A stretch of DNA of 64,000 nt, taken from Paraphoma chrysanthemicola (Eukaryota > Ascomycota > Dothideomycetes > Pleosporales > Phaeosphaeriaceae). The translations under genes and the position numbers were made by a program. Below, piece by piece: positions 1-11,237 of this stretch (positions within the stretch are counted from its first letter, which is position 1; the number at the start of each line of letters is the position of its first letter). The notes below the pieces were generated by a model that made no database searches, was not told the DNA's origin, and worked only from the letters and a program-made list of their open reading frames with translations. Where the stretch lies: positions 2,852,001-2,916,000 of the forward strand of contig JAGMWG010000001.1 in the NCBI GenBank assembly GCA_020744225.1, read 5' to 3'.

Positions 1-1224
1 TGCTGTTAGAGCACCGGCGCCCGCTCCACCTGCGGTCGCTAGTCTGCGGTCTGTATTAGCTCTACCCTGAGCCTGGGAGTAGTCGTCGTCCATACCACGG
101 CCTCGGCTGTATGAGCGGCGGTTTCCACGACGTGAGGGCACGTAGCTGTCTCGGCTCGAGGAGCGAGAGCGCGAGCGTTCCTTCCTGGAGCGAGACTTGG
201 AGCGTACGCGGTCGTAGAGAGCCTTTCCTGCGGCGATGACGGCACCGGTTCCAGCAACCTTGGCAAGACCGTTTCCACCTTCGCGCTCCTCAGAGCGGGA
301 GCGTCCACGGGAGCGGGAGCGTCCGAAAATAGACCTAGACCGAGAACGCGAGCGACCATCCGGTGACCTGGAACCATCACGGCCACGAACACGAGAGTTT
401 GAGCGTGACCCATTGGCAAGGCGACTGGCTGCAAGACCACCCAGAGCGGACTCGACGACGTGGCGCTTCTCGTGCTTCTCGGGATCGCGGTCGATGAGAC
501 CATCGATACCAGCGGCACCGAGCGCAGCAGTGGCAATGCGCTGGCCCTTCTCGCCGGTCCATGGACCTGCAACCTTGCGGCTGCGGAAGGCCTCGACGGC
601 ACCAGCCACGAGCGCAGCTTTGGCGGCCTGCTCCCACTTCTCTGACTTGCGGCCACCGCGGCTCCGGCTGCGCGACCGCGAGTCGTAGCGGCGCGAGCGA
701 TCGTCGTAGTAGTTCCTGTCGCTGTCATAGCCACGGTCGTACTGGCGATCGCGATCGCGATTGCGGTCTCGAGACTTGGAGCGGTTGCGGCCGGTGACGG
801 CGCCGATGACTGCTCCTAGACCGGCCGACTCGCCAAAGTCCTTGACCTGGTCGACAATAGACTTGCGGCGGGATGGCTTCGGCCGCTCAGAGTACTCGGA
901 GTAGTCATCGTAGTCGCGGTCACGCGGGCGGCGGCCGCGGTCGGAACGGTCGTAGTAGTCGTCGCGGTTCACCGAGCGCGTGCGACGAGGGGCATACTCC
1001 TCGCGGTACTTGGTCGCCCTGTACTCGGAGCCGGGCGGCGGGAAGTCGCGCGGGATGTCCTCGATGCTGTCTTCGCGCGCGGGACGGTAGACGAGATCGC
1101 GAACGGGTGCGGGTGCTGCCCCGCGGCCGCCTCGCTCAATGTATGTGGTCTCGGTGACGTACTCGGGCTCCCGAGTGCGGTGCGACGACCGACGCGGGGC
1201 ATCGGCGTAGCTGTACTCGGACAT
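1..1224 (-). CDS. DUF3824-type Arg/Ser-rich protein, 3' end off the window
   Basis: An open frame runs on the minus strand from ATG 1222-1224 (MSEYSYADAPRR) to the window edge: 408 codons, no stop, no intron needed. It is full of Arg-Ser, Arg-Asp and Tyr-Asp runs, broken by short hydrophobic Gly/Ala segments (GLGAVIGAVTG, GAVIAAGKALYD, ALGAAGIDGLID). Alternation of charged RS/RD tracts with small glycine-rich hydrophobic helices is typical of fungal DUF3824-containing proteins, which have no established biochemical role. The low-complexity composition predicts mostly disorder. The region upstream of the start is non-coding. The stop codon lies outside the window, so full length is unknown. 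The family call rests on composition and layout and is moderately sure; that the frame is coding is very likely. Confidence 0.8.
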   Translation of the reverse strand, partial: MSEYSYADAPRRSSHRTREPEYVTETTYIERGGRGAAPAPVRDLVYRPAREDSIEDIPRDFPPPGSEYRATKYREEYAPRRTRSVNRDDYYDRSDRGRRPRDRDYDDYSEYSERPKPSRRKSIVDQVKDFGESAGLGAVIGAVTGRNRSKSRDRNRDRDRQYDRGYDSDRNYYDDRSRRYDSRSRSRSRGGRKSEKWEQAAKAALVAGAVEAFRSRKVAGPWTGEKGQRIATAALGAAGIDGLIDRDPEKHEKRHVVESALGGLAASRLANGSRSNSRVRGRDGSRSPDGRSRSRSRSIFGRSRSRGRSRSEEREGGNGLAKVAGTGAVIAAGKALYDRVRSKSRSRKERSRSRSSSRDSYVPSRRGNRRSYSRGRGMDDDYSQAQGRANTDRRLATAGGAGAGALTA

Positions 1225-2475
1225 GGTGGGTGTGGTGGTGCTCTGTAGCCTCAGTGGGCGGCGGCAGTGGAAGTTACGGGGTCCTCGCAGGCGTGGTGCT
1301 TCACTTGGGTCGGGTCTGCTGGGCAAGGCTTGATGTGAGCGGATGCAGAGGGAAGGGACGGCGCATTGTAAGCGTACCGGTTCTCGTCTTACTCAGTGGA
1401 GAATGACTTGGCTGCTAGCGCAAGTGCGGGTGGGCTGTCGCAACGAAGAATATAAGAGGGGCCGGCAAAGGGACTGACAAGGTGGGCAAGGGGAGTGTGT
1501 CGAGGCCACTGCGGGGTGAGGCAGGCGTTGTATTTATCGATTTTTGGCTGTCCAGGAAGGCGCAGGGTGGACTGACTCTGAATGTCTTGGGACCCAAGGA
1601 TAACTCGGACGGGCAGGTGGCCTGCCGTAGATATTACCTTCGCGCTGAGGCTGGGGAGTGGGCAACGCAGCGTCCTCTCCACCGTTACGTCATACCTAGG
1701 GTTACACCACCAAGCTCGACCGTTGCGGCCAGGCTCTTGCGCCCAACCTGCGAACTGGCAGCGGACCAGGGGCCCGCGAGGTCTGCTGATTTGCTGCCCG
1801 CGACTGACCGGCGGCTCTGACCGTAGGGCCATCCCTTCTGCACGCTTCACCGCGTGCGCATAGCCTTCGGGTGCGGCGGCCTTTGACCGGTGGCACCCTC
1901 ACTCTGGCGGACGAGACGGTCTGCAATCATCTCACGTACGTTATGGGGAGGTAGATGCGAACACGCTGAATATTGCATCCGGTCGCATCTTCTCCCTCAG
2001 TTGGCGCAAGGCTCTCGAAACAAGGTCTCCCGCTGCACGCTGCCAACTCAGCAGCAGCCTGCGATGACGAAGCCGCGAGCACCTCATGTAGGGATCTTGT
2101 GTAAGACAGCACGTGCCGCGCCTGTCATTGGCCCGCCGCGCGAGCCACAAGTACTACTCCATCGAGCGTGTAAGGATACGCTGGTTCGGCGGGCGTGTTT
2201 GACGGTGCGACACTGCCAGTTCCTGAACCATGGTGGGGTGAATGGTGCCTGATAGGTCTTGACCATGCCCGACACCGGCCCTTTTTCGTCGCAACGCAGG
2301 GTGCAGGGCTGTACTAGATGCATTTTCTTTTTGCATGAGAGCGTCATACTTCAATGGTGGACATAATGCCATACATCTACTTCAAACCTGATGAGCGGCG
2401 TGGTATAGAGTACTCCAGAACGCTTTTCCCCGTAGCAACGCCGCACATGCAAATATCATACATAGAAGTCGTACA
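1225..2475. other. intergenic, no gene seen
   Basis: This stretch lies between the start of the DUF3824-type gene and the 3' end of the carrier gene. Open frames up to about 150 codons occur on both strands, but they overlap each other and have no recognisable domain or splice pattern. The left part should hold the promoter of the minus-strand gene that starts at 1224. Confidence 0.6.
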
Positions 2476-3519
2476 CTAGATCTTGTCTTCCACAACCTCC
2501 GTCCACTCCCGCTCTGCGCGCCGAATTAGTTCCTCGTACACTGTCCATGCTAGCGCGCTGCTGATGGCCTTGCGGGCAATCCTGATCCCCAGTCCATCGA
2601 AGAAGCTTCGTGCGCCTTCCTCTGCAAACATCTTCTTCGCCGCATGTACCGTGTTTCCGTAGCGATCCGGCATCAGCTGGATGCGCGTCTTGATTGCATC
2701 GAAGGGGTTCGTGAAGGTCGTGCCCAGACCTGCTGCCGCAACACCAGAGAGGAAATTTATGCCTGCTGAAGTGCTTGTCGATAGTTTGGTGCTCGCGCCA
2801 GACTTCTCTTCAATCTTGGTCGCAAGTGAGGAGAGCTTGCGTTTTGATTGTTCGTAGAAGAGGACGTAGAGTCCAGCATACGGCGCATCGCGGACTGCAG
2901 TTGCGCCAAAGCCAGCGAAGAAGCCCTTCATGCCCTCTGTGCGGAAGATGTCTCTCGACGCCGAGAAGAGCGAGTTGTACGAATACATGCTGCTCTCATA
3001 GCGTACTTTTAGCACCGTGATTGGCATCATGATGAACCCCGCCCATGTCCGCGCAAAAGCCCCCGTCGCCAGATTGGCCGTATTGCTCAGCTTCGGCAGC
3101 GAGCTCGAGTGCTCTCCTCCTTTTATGACTGCATCGCCGCGACCCGCTGCGATCAAACTAGCTCTGCGTCGAAGCGCATTCAGGCTGGAGAAGTATATCG
3201 CAGACCCACATCCTGTACGCAGCGTGCTAGGTAACGTACCACGCCAGAACTGCTTTATGGGGTTGGGTCCGTTCGCTATCGATCGAATGGTCCCGAACAG
3301 TGTGCTCGAGCGACTTTGCTGGACTCGCGTCTTTAGGAGGTCTGCAGGCTGCAGGAGGACAGCCGAGAGGATGCCTGAGCTGAGACCGGCGAAGAAGTGA
3401 ACTTTGAAAGCGAATTAGCATTCCTCTCCACAGCGGATTTATGGTGCCTTCAAGCAACAGCTTGTCAGTGTTGAGAACTTACAAGAAGACGATGCGCGCG
3501 ACTTCCCACCATCTGACAT
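2476..3519 (-). CDS. HEM25: mitochondrial glycine carrier, SLC25A38/Hem25 family
   Basis: Two exons, 3519-3483 and 3401-2476, give 320 aa. Exon 1 encodes MSDGGKSRASSS. The donor is GTAAGT and the rejoined codon gives Phe, leading into HFFAGLSSG. All three mitochondrial-carrier repeats are present with their signature motifs: QPADLLKTR, MPITVLKVRYES and NPFDAIKTR. The second, with Thr in place of the usual acidic residue, is characteristic of the SLC25A38/Hem25 branch. The family sits in the inner mitochondrial membrane and imports glycine for 5-aminolevulinate and haem synthesis. Length and motif spacing are normal for the family. It is co-directional with TRAPPC11 upstream, 363 bp away. Confidence is high for the family and good for the orthologue. 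Confidence 0.93.
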
Positions 3520-3882
3520 TTCCGCACCTTCAGACGTTCAATTGATATGGTAATGGTAGAAGGGTATCCTCTGCATGTTGTGTTGCGCCTTCAACGTACG
3601 CGACCTCGTGGCAGAGTCAGACACGGTGGAGTTCCACTCGACTGCAGTGTTGCGCAGAGGCATTCATGACGTTCTACACAACCGCACCCACCCGATAATT
3701 CGGCGGGTCGGACCACCGAGGTCAACTAGCCATGCATCCGCCCTCCGGGCCTATCACAACTACGCTATTCTTCACCGCTGCCACATCGGATCTGTAGTCA
3801 TCATAGTTGTCTCAAGACATTTGGTGAATTCATTTCATGATATAATAGTTCTATCGCAGCACCAAATATCACAGTAGTTTCG
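3520..3882. other. intergenic between TRAPPC11 stop and HEM25 start
   Basis: 363 bp without a gene. It must hold the terminator of TRAPPC11 and the promoter of HEM25, both on the minus strand. No distinct motif was recognised. Confidence 0.5.
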
Positions 3883-6800
3883 TTAAGTAGCAGTGTCGGG
3901 CTGGGGAGCTTCAGCGATGTCCTCAGGTATCCAGACACCAACACCCTTCTTGTCCGCCCGCAAGCCTTCTGTTGCTTGCACCTTCAACGACTTGTTGAAA
4001 TACTGGTCCATGACCTTCAAACTTGGCGTGATCCAGGCGCCCTTGACCAACGGGTACAAGTTGAACCGGACCGTTTGCCTGCTCATTGGCAACAAATGCA
4101 ATGTCCTCAACTTCGAGCCGCTGAACCCAAACTCCTCGCTAGCTTCCATGTTGAGCTCAAAAGTCAAAAAGTGCATCGTGGGATTCTCCAGCGTGTAATC
4201 GAGATGAACCAATGAGTCTACATTGCTCGAGAACTGCGCAGATGCGAGCACACGGGGCTCGCTGGAAGGTATCTGAATGCGCGGTATGGGTAAAGAGGAC
4301 GTCACATCTGGCGCATCTGGAGAGGAAGTTCGCTGCCATGTGATGTTGAGGGTCGTGTCGAGCGCTGTGGAGCGACGCTCCTCGAGGTTGTTCTTGCGGA
4401 CGTCGAGGCTAAACGACCATTCTGTCAGGATCTGAGGTTCTACCGCTAACTCTTCAATCTCGAACTCCTTGGTCACCTCGCACGTTGCGCCGCCATGGAC
4501 GCCGTGGACCTGCACGAAGAGATCCTTGACGAGTAGCTGTTCGTCTGCAAAGGACGCCACCTTGGCCCTCAATCCCCATTTTTGGGCAATGCCAAAGGCA
4601 TCGGTGGACTCAGGATTTAGGTTGCTCTCAGCCTCTTGGAGCTCAAAATAGCTTGGCCATGGCGACGGATGCACTCGAGCATTCAGATCGTAGCTGGCCT
4701 CGAAGGGTGCGTTAAACACAATGTCGGCGATCATAATTTTAGAGATGGGTATGTCGCGGTCGCTGAGAAGATGATACAGCACTTTGACTTCCAGTGCATA
4801 GTCCGCCGGATCTGGTGGTGCCGTGAATCGTATCCTCTCCGTAGTCTTCTCACCCTGAGCAAGCTTTCCTACGACGTGCCCGGGAAGATCCATATCTGTA
4901 GAACCATCGAGGGCTGGTGGAACCTCTTTCATTGGCGATGAAGCAGGTCGATCGAGCCACGAGTAGCCAAGGGTGTCCTTGGATCGGCCCAAGAGCCTGA
5001 TCTCGAGAACAGCTTCGGTGTCTTCCTCTTCAAGGTTGAGAATCTCGATTGCCACAGTGACAGGCTCATCCGTAAAGTATTGGCTATGTACATCCGGGAG
5101 CCGTATTTCCATCTTTGGTGGCTTAGGCAAGATTTTGATCGTTGTGGCAGACCCTCCTCTGACTTTCCGCGGCTTCACGCCAGCTTCAGACCTGGTCCAC
5201 CAAGCAGGAGATGAGGGCTCGCTGAAGAGATCCAGGTTCGTGCAGATGAGGTCGAAGCGTCTCGAACTGACCTCGAAGATGCTGTCGGCTATGTCTATAT
5301 CCCCGGCTTCGCGGAACGTGAGTAGAAAGTTATAAGCCTTGCTTTGGCCAGAGTGGATAGTCAAGTCTGCTGGGCCAGACCAACGTGGCTTCTGCCCCGG
5401 TGTAACGCTTTCTTCGAGAACGAGCTCATCAATGGTTGCAGCACCGCCGGTTATTCCATCTTCGCTAGTGTTGTGTATTAATCGTACTTCGCTGAGGCCT
5501 CCCTCAAATTGGAATGCCAAGGAAGATAAAGTGATGGGAGCGGACCCAGGTCGGGCATCCGAGTGAATGACAATCTGCGAGCGGAGCGGCTCACCAACAT
5601 TACCCTCGATCGCGGAGAAAGCAAACGTTGAGCTTACTGTTGCGCCAAGTCAGCGTGGACTCCCTAGCCGAGGATCATACTTACAGCATGGTAGGCTGTC
5701 CTTTGTGTCGAGCTTGACGATGACTTTACCATTGGACTCGTCCTGTGAGAATGCGTCCAAGCATGCCATCAAATTGTGTGTATATCTTGGTTTACCGGGA
5801 ATCACTGTACAGGTCAGCTTTAGGTAGTGCCATTCTCAAAGTGAGCTCACCCTGACTATAAAGCTCCCATTCAGTGGCTAGATAGGTTTCCTGATCCTGC
5901 ACTCGTAATGCGCACTCATGTAGAGCCCACAAAACCTCCGAAGCAGGCGCCCACCAGCCTTCTTTTCTCCAAGACATCTTTTGCCAGAGCGGCACAAGAA
6001 TTTTGAAAGCATCTTCGAAGCGCTTCACATGAAGCAGAGTTCTAGCGACGTCTAGTTGCAGCTGATCCACCTTTCGATGTTGCCCTCTCGCCTTGAATTC
6101 TGCGATCGCCGCGCTTAACTTTGAAGATATGTCGCTCCAATGCTCAAAACCACCGGCAACGCCAGGCACGGGCAGTTCCTCGTGCGGCTGAGGAACAAGG
6201 TAATTGTCGTATATCTGGTTTCGATTGGACACCCTTGTAGCAGGCGACATGCCTGGAGGAGTGCGATCTTCTTCGGGCATTTCTCGAGCCAAGACAAGTC
6301 GTCGCTTCGCGTGGTCGGCCGAGAGCTTCTGCCAATATCCAGCATGGTGTAGGAGTTCCCAAGGAGGCAGCCTCTCTCCGATGGGGAATTGCTTCTCTGG
6401 TGGCGCATAGACAGCGTTCACACCATCACTGAGAGGATCCTCGCTGGAAGGCACTATACGAAACACAGGCATCTCAGTCCGCTGCATGACCTGAGCCATG
6501 ATCTGAGCCCATCGGGACTCCCATGCTTGCCAGCCGTAGTTCGAAGTGCCTTTGCCTCGCCTATCTAGGACGTCTCTAAGCCTAATCTTATATCTCAGCC
6601 ATGTTTGCGCTGCTGAAGTGGGGTAGTTGTTCCATAGCTGGCACCGAATATGTCGAAGAGCGACCACGTCGGCCAGCAGTCTTATCTCGTCCCATCTCGG
6701 CGACCAGCTGGCGGTAGTCTCAAAGAGACCTTCAGGACCGAACAAGGCGTCGAGCGCAAAGTTGTAGTGCCGTTGGGCCGCGTCCATTTCCTGGCGGAAC

Positions 6801-7808
6801 TCTGCGAATACGCCCAGCTTGAAGTCATAGCGAACGCCCCAGCCCGGATACGACAAAGTTTGCGAGGTGCCTCGTGTAGGTGGCGCTGTTGGCTGTGGGA
6901 TTGTCCCCCGTCCCTTCTTCCGCCTCGCGTGTTTGGTCAGGTCCCGGTAATACTCGACGCAGATAGGCTGGAGGGTCGAAAGCACGGTTGTTACAAAGGC
7001 GCGCAATTCGACTTGCGAGGTGTTTGGTGGGAGAAAGAAGAGCGAGTTCTTGGGATCAAGGCCAGTCGTGCGTCGAATATTGGCCAGTCGCTCTTCGATG
7101 TCCGGTGCTTCTAGTATGGTCTTGTCGCTCAGTAGCACGACCACGTATCGCGTGCGATATTCCGACTTCTGTATCTGGCCCTTGATCTTGTTGATCTCCG
7201 TCTTGAGCTGGTTGTCATGCAGGCTGTTTGTGATTGGGTCGGTCGTGAAGTCAAAAAACGATATGAAGACGGAAGGCACGTAGTCCTGGTGCTTCGCTAC
7301 CCACGAAGGCGCAAGGACGCCGTCGGGGAAGACGGTGGCTGCGGGCGAAAGCGGAGATATGGGTGAGTGCAGAACCCAAGAGGTAGCCGCAGCGATTGTG
7401 GGACTACTCGGAGGGGTGGTGGCGGACGTGGTTGGGGCATCGGCTTTCTTGGGTGGGAGTTGGAAGTTCTACGCGACGTCAACGTCTCCCTTGCCAGTCG
7501 CACTGCGGGCGCTGCTGACCTACCCTCCCGATTGCCCGTATCCTAAATCCACTTGCTAGACCTTTGCGACCTGTTGACCGCCCGTTCCAGGGCGCATTGG
7601 ATGTGTCTGCGCTGAGAAAGTCTTGCAACAGTGTGTTTGCGCGATCGCCAGTCACAGCTGGAATTTCAGAGTTGATAGTGGTGACCGCCCTGCCTGGCAG
7701 TACATCGTGGACCGGTGGAGGAGGATCAAGCTCCTTGGTTATCCCAAGGCCCGAGAGCACTATGAAGGGAAGGTTGTGCTGGACATATTGTGGGGGATAT
7801 GCCTCCAT
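3883..7808 (-). CDS. TRAPPC11: TRAPP complex subunit TRAPPC11 (foie gras/gryzun)
   Basis: Four exons, 7808-7524, 7468-5851, 5804-5685 and 5636-3883, sum to 3777 nt (1258 aa) with no in-frame stop. The start MEAYPPQYVQHNLP and the following VLSGLG and LPGR segments match the usual fungal N-terminus. Exon 2 carries the foie gras signature (RYDFKLGVFAEFRQEMDAA, roughly residue 300 on). The last third is beta-rich and resembles the gryzun C-terminus. TRAPPC11 belongs to the long-form TRAPP complex that acts in ER-Golgi and Golgi trafficking and autophagy, and it is absent from budding yeast but common in filamentous fungi. Intron donors are GTAGGT, GTGAGC and GTAAGT. It is divergent from RXT2 across a 498-bp spacer. 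The domain match is strong. Confidence 0.93.
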
Positions 7809-8306
7809 AGCTACCGGGTCTGCAGCCAGGCCATGGAGATGCGTATTGCGGGGATGGGACGCGGAGGTGCTGCGGAGACGGCTCTCGCTATCGAATGCGC
7901 ACTTTCTATGCTGGTTTCGCGTGGAATCGCGGCACTATATGGGAAGCGCGCGCAAGGTGTGGTGCTGGACCCTGACAGCTAAGAGCAGATGCACATGCAC
8001 AGCGAAGATCAGCGATGTCATAATCCTGTCGGCAAGTCGGCGTTTGGAGTGAATGCTAGCGGCATCCCATGAGCTCCCGCTCCAGGGTTTCTCCGCAACG
8101 CGCGCGCACCATCTGCAAAGCCTCCAGATCACTCAGCTACGCGACAAGCTCACACGCTTGTACAGACCTCCGTCGCGACGCTGCGCCCCTTCCAATCCTT
8201 CTCTAATACCCTCCGCACTACCAACGTCCGACTCAGCGCACGCTTCGGCACCACTTCACCACCCTCCCACCACTGCTGGTAGCGGAACTGGCTTGGCCTC
8301 GTCACT
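7809..8306. other. divergent intergenic region TRAPPC11/RXT2
   Basis: 498 bp between two divergent start codons, so it should contain both promoters. Open frames of up to about 160 codons cross it, but they overlap the coding exon of TRAPPC11 in antisense and look like no known protein. Confidence 0.55.
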
Positions 8307-9770
8307 ATGGCCAGCCAACAGCAGCAGATAATAGAAACCATATTTGGCATGAAGAGGAAGCTGCTACGGAGAGACGACAGTACGTGCCACAGTTCTTTTC
8401 GATGCGCCTTGGCTGACCCAAACAGCGGACACCGACGACGGCGAATCAATAACAGACGAGAACAAGCAAGATCTTAGGCGCAAAGTCCACTATGCGCGCG
8501 GTAGTGACGCCGACTTCTTGCTGGACCCAAGGCCTTACAAAAAGGTTTGTTGTAAACTCACAGGCTGCTTCCTTCAGACGGGCTAACATCACACAGCAAA
8601 TCAATCACGCAGGCTACAAAAGAAGCATCCTCCAGCGCAACCCGCCGCGATTTGATCCAGATGGCGACATTGTCGAAAATGACGACGAATACGAGGACGA
8701 GAACGACCTCGAAGCAGTAGAGGAAAACCCGTATGCTGGAATACAATTAGAGAGTATGGCAAGCCTTCGTTCGCGTGGTCCACCCTGCTAACTGGACGCT
8801 AGATTTGCTTGCACCATTGACGTCCGCCGCCGACCTGCCCAACCACCCAGCACTCAGCGTAGCCTTCACTTCGACACACCTCACAGATCTTGCGAACGAA
8901 GCCGGAGCGCTCTCGAGGAAGGAACAAATAACTATCGCCCGAGCGAAGACGCTCTTCGTAAAGCTTGTTGGAGACTCATCATTCGCGCCATCCGCTCTAG
9001 CGGCAATGGGCAACGCGCCTTTCCACGATCAATGGTCCAATGGTGTGGCAAGGCGCGAAGAGAACGGCGAGATTACTGATTTGGAAACTGCTGAGACGCA
9101 AGATCGCGTAGTCAGTAACAGAGACGTGACCATGGAGGATGCAGAGCACGTCAGTGAACCACAGACGAATGGGACAAATGGAGCGGTTCACGGAGAAGGG
9201 CCTAATGGCGCAGAGCCTGTGACGAACGGAGCGTCGCACGACATAGATCTGGAAAAAGGTACAGAGAATGGGGACGGTGCAGACGATGCTTCCGATACGG
9301 CATCGCAGCAGACGGCGCACCGCATGACGACACGCGCCAGAGCCCAAGCGGCTTCTACTCCTTCTCCGCCGCAATCGCCATCGAGCGGCGTCGACGCTGT
9401 ACACCCACTTTTCACATTCTCCGCCGACTCGTTACCCGACCGCGACCTAGGCCTACCACAACACGAGGCCGAAGAGACACGCATGCTCCTCATGGCCTAC
9501 GTACAAAAGCAGGAGGAAGTGGCAAGAGCGACAACAGATCTTCACCGCGGCCTGCTACAGGCTGACCGCATGAGGCGAGATGTCTTCAAGTGGTCCAAGG
9601 CAGAAGGCCATGTAGGAGAAATGAGTGATGGCGAGGACTGGTATGACAACGAAGAGTGGAATCTGGATCAAGACCTAGCGAAAGGCCGAGACGAAGAGGA
9701 CGACGAGACTGCGGTGGCTGGGAAGAAAAGCACACGGCAACGAAGGAAGCCCGACAAGGAAGACCGGTAG
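8307..9770 (+). CDS. RXT2: Rxt2-like subunit of the Rpd3L histone deacetylase complex
   Basis: Four exons, 8307-8379, 8426-8544, 8597-8753 and 8803-9770, give 438 aa. Donors are GTACGT, GTTTGT and GTATGG; acceptors are AACAG, ACACAG and GCTAG. The N-terminal part has the RXT2_N pattern: RRKVHYARGS, then NHAGYKRSILQRNP, then an acidic stretch. The middle is low-complexity (Asn/Gly/Glu/Thr-rich). The C-terminus contains a predicted coiled coil (around AYVQKQEEVARATTDL) and an acidic-then-basic tail. In yeast Rxt2 is a structural subunit of the large Rpd3 corepressor, acting in the nucleus. The orthologue call rests on the N-terminal domain; the rest diverges quickly between fungi. Confidence 0.87.
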
Positions 9771-10026
9771 CTTCGGCTTTCTAGAGCTTCACGCAGAAGT
9801 AAGCACTGACTTCGTGCCTCCGCGAGTCCACCGAGACCAGCTTCGCCAATAGCATGATACCCGTTTTGAAAGGACCTACCGCACCTTCCTGACAACCGTC
9901 ACGTACAAAAGTGCTCTTGCCTAACACATCGGGTGTGTTTACGCGTCATGTCATCGCCAATGGCGCCTTCTACATCCGCCACGCCTGTGTATTGCAAGCC
10001 GTCCACCTCACCCTAAGCGCTGCGAC

Positions 10027-11237
10027 ATGGACTTTGCCTTGCGCTGCAACGACTTGAAATGCAGAACTCCGCTCCATGACCGTGCTGTGGTCACTACCTG
10101 CAGGTCAGTCTTTCTGTGCTCTATCACCTGACTGGATAGTACTGACTAGTATAGCCATATCTTCTGCACGAAGTGCGCAGACCAAACAGGGCTCTCGAGA
10201 TCGACCAACGCCCAACGAGTTTGCCCAGCATGTGGTGCATCACTACACAATCCCGACGACGTCGTCATGAGCGGTTTATCTCCCTCGGAAGACTACAAGA
10301 CGAGTGTACTCAGCGGGTTGAGCCCTGCGATCATAATGGAGTGTGCTAGTCGCGGCCTCGCCTTCCACAGCTACCAGACTGCGCAAGAAATCATCTATCA
10401 AGAGCACTTGGCGAAAGGCCTCAACGAAAAGTACCACACACTGAGCCAACAAATGGACCAGCTCATCCACGATGCGAACTCGCAGATCAAGGCGCTACAG
10501 GACAAAATGCAGGGTCAGCCACGACTGCCTCGACAACTATGCTCAATTCTGACTCACATATAGCTATGCACGTTGAGCAGACAGCCCTCGAATCGAGGAA
10601 TGAGGAGCTTGCCAAAGCCTTCGAGGACAAGTGCAGGGCCCAGCAGCAGACTCAGAGGCTCTATCAATCCTTAAAAGCACAGGTCATGGCATCGCATGTT
10701 GCCAATGCAGCTGGTGACGAGGCAGAGATGGCTATTCACACCGCTCACGGCGATCGCTTCATCGATAGGCTACCTGGCACGCGCACCGGTTCTGTGAGCT
10801 TCGCTCAATTGGGTATGAGCCAGCACCCAACAGGCGGCAGACAAGACAACAGAGCGGACAGCAAGAGCTCTGGGAACGCTGGACAACAGCAAGGTGGCAT
10901 CGGGATGGGATCCAACTATGCCTCTCGTCGAGGGCTCGGAGCAAGGTTTGGGAATAGTCGTAAGTCTCAATCCCGATCCAGGCACGAATACGGCTGATTC
11001 GTCTCAGAATCCGCCTCAGTCGGGACACCATCTCAAGTCCCTGGAAGCCGAATCCCCGTCCTCGGGGGCACACGCCAAATTGCCTTTCTTAACGCAGAGT
11101 CGGGTCCTCCATATCAAGCCTCACCGACGACCAGACAGCCACTCGGAGGTGGTGCTGCGCGCAACTCAGGCAGCTTTGCAGGCAGGTTGTCAAGGAGGTC
11201 GGGAGAATCTGGCAATTTCGGGTCGCTAGGACGCTGA
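10027..11237 (+). CDS. HEI10: HEI10/CCNB1IP1-type RING E3 ligase
   Basis: Four exons, 10027-10103, 10155-10513, 10564-10959 and 11008-11237, give 353 aa. Residues 7-52 form an N-terminal RING-like site: Cys7, Cys12, Cys25, His27, Cys30, Cys33, Cys49, Cys52, with the characteristic CSHIFC core. It is followed by LSPSEDYK and GLAFHSYQ, which match the stretch directly after the RING in CCNB1IP1/HEI10, then by a coiled coil (about residues 100-200) and a Ser/Gly/Arg-rich tail. This ZMM-associated family marks meiotic crossover sites and regulates recombination, probably as a SUMO or ubiquitin ligase. The intron after the CSH-coding region uses GTCAGT. It implies the species retains meiotic crossover control. 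An unrelated RING protein is unlikely given the matching region after the RING. Confidence 0.88.

Noticed and set aside
7564..8052. 162-codon plus-strand frame antisense to TRAPPC11
   Set aside because: Overlaps a conserved TRAPPC11 exon on the other strand, which fully explains its openness.
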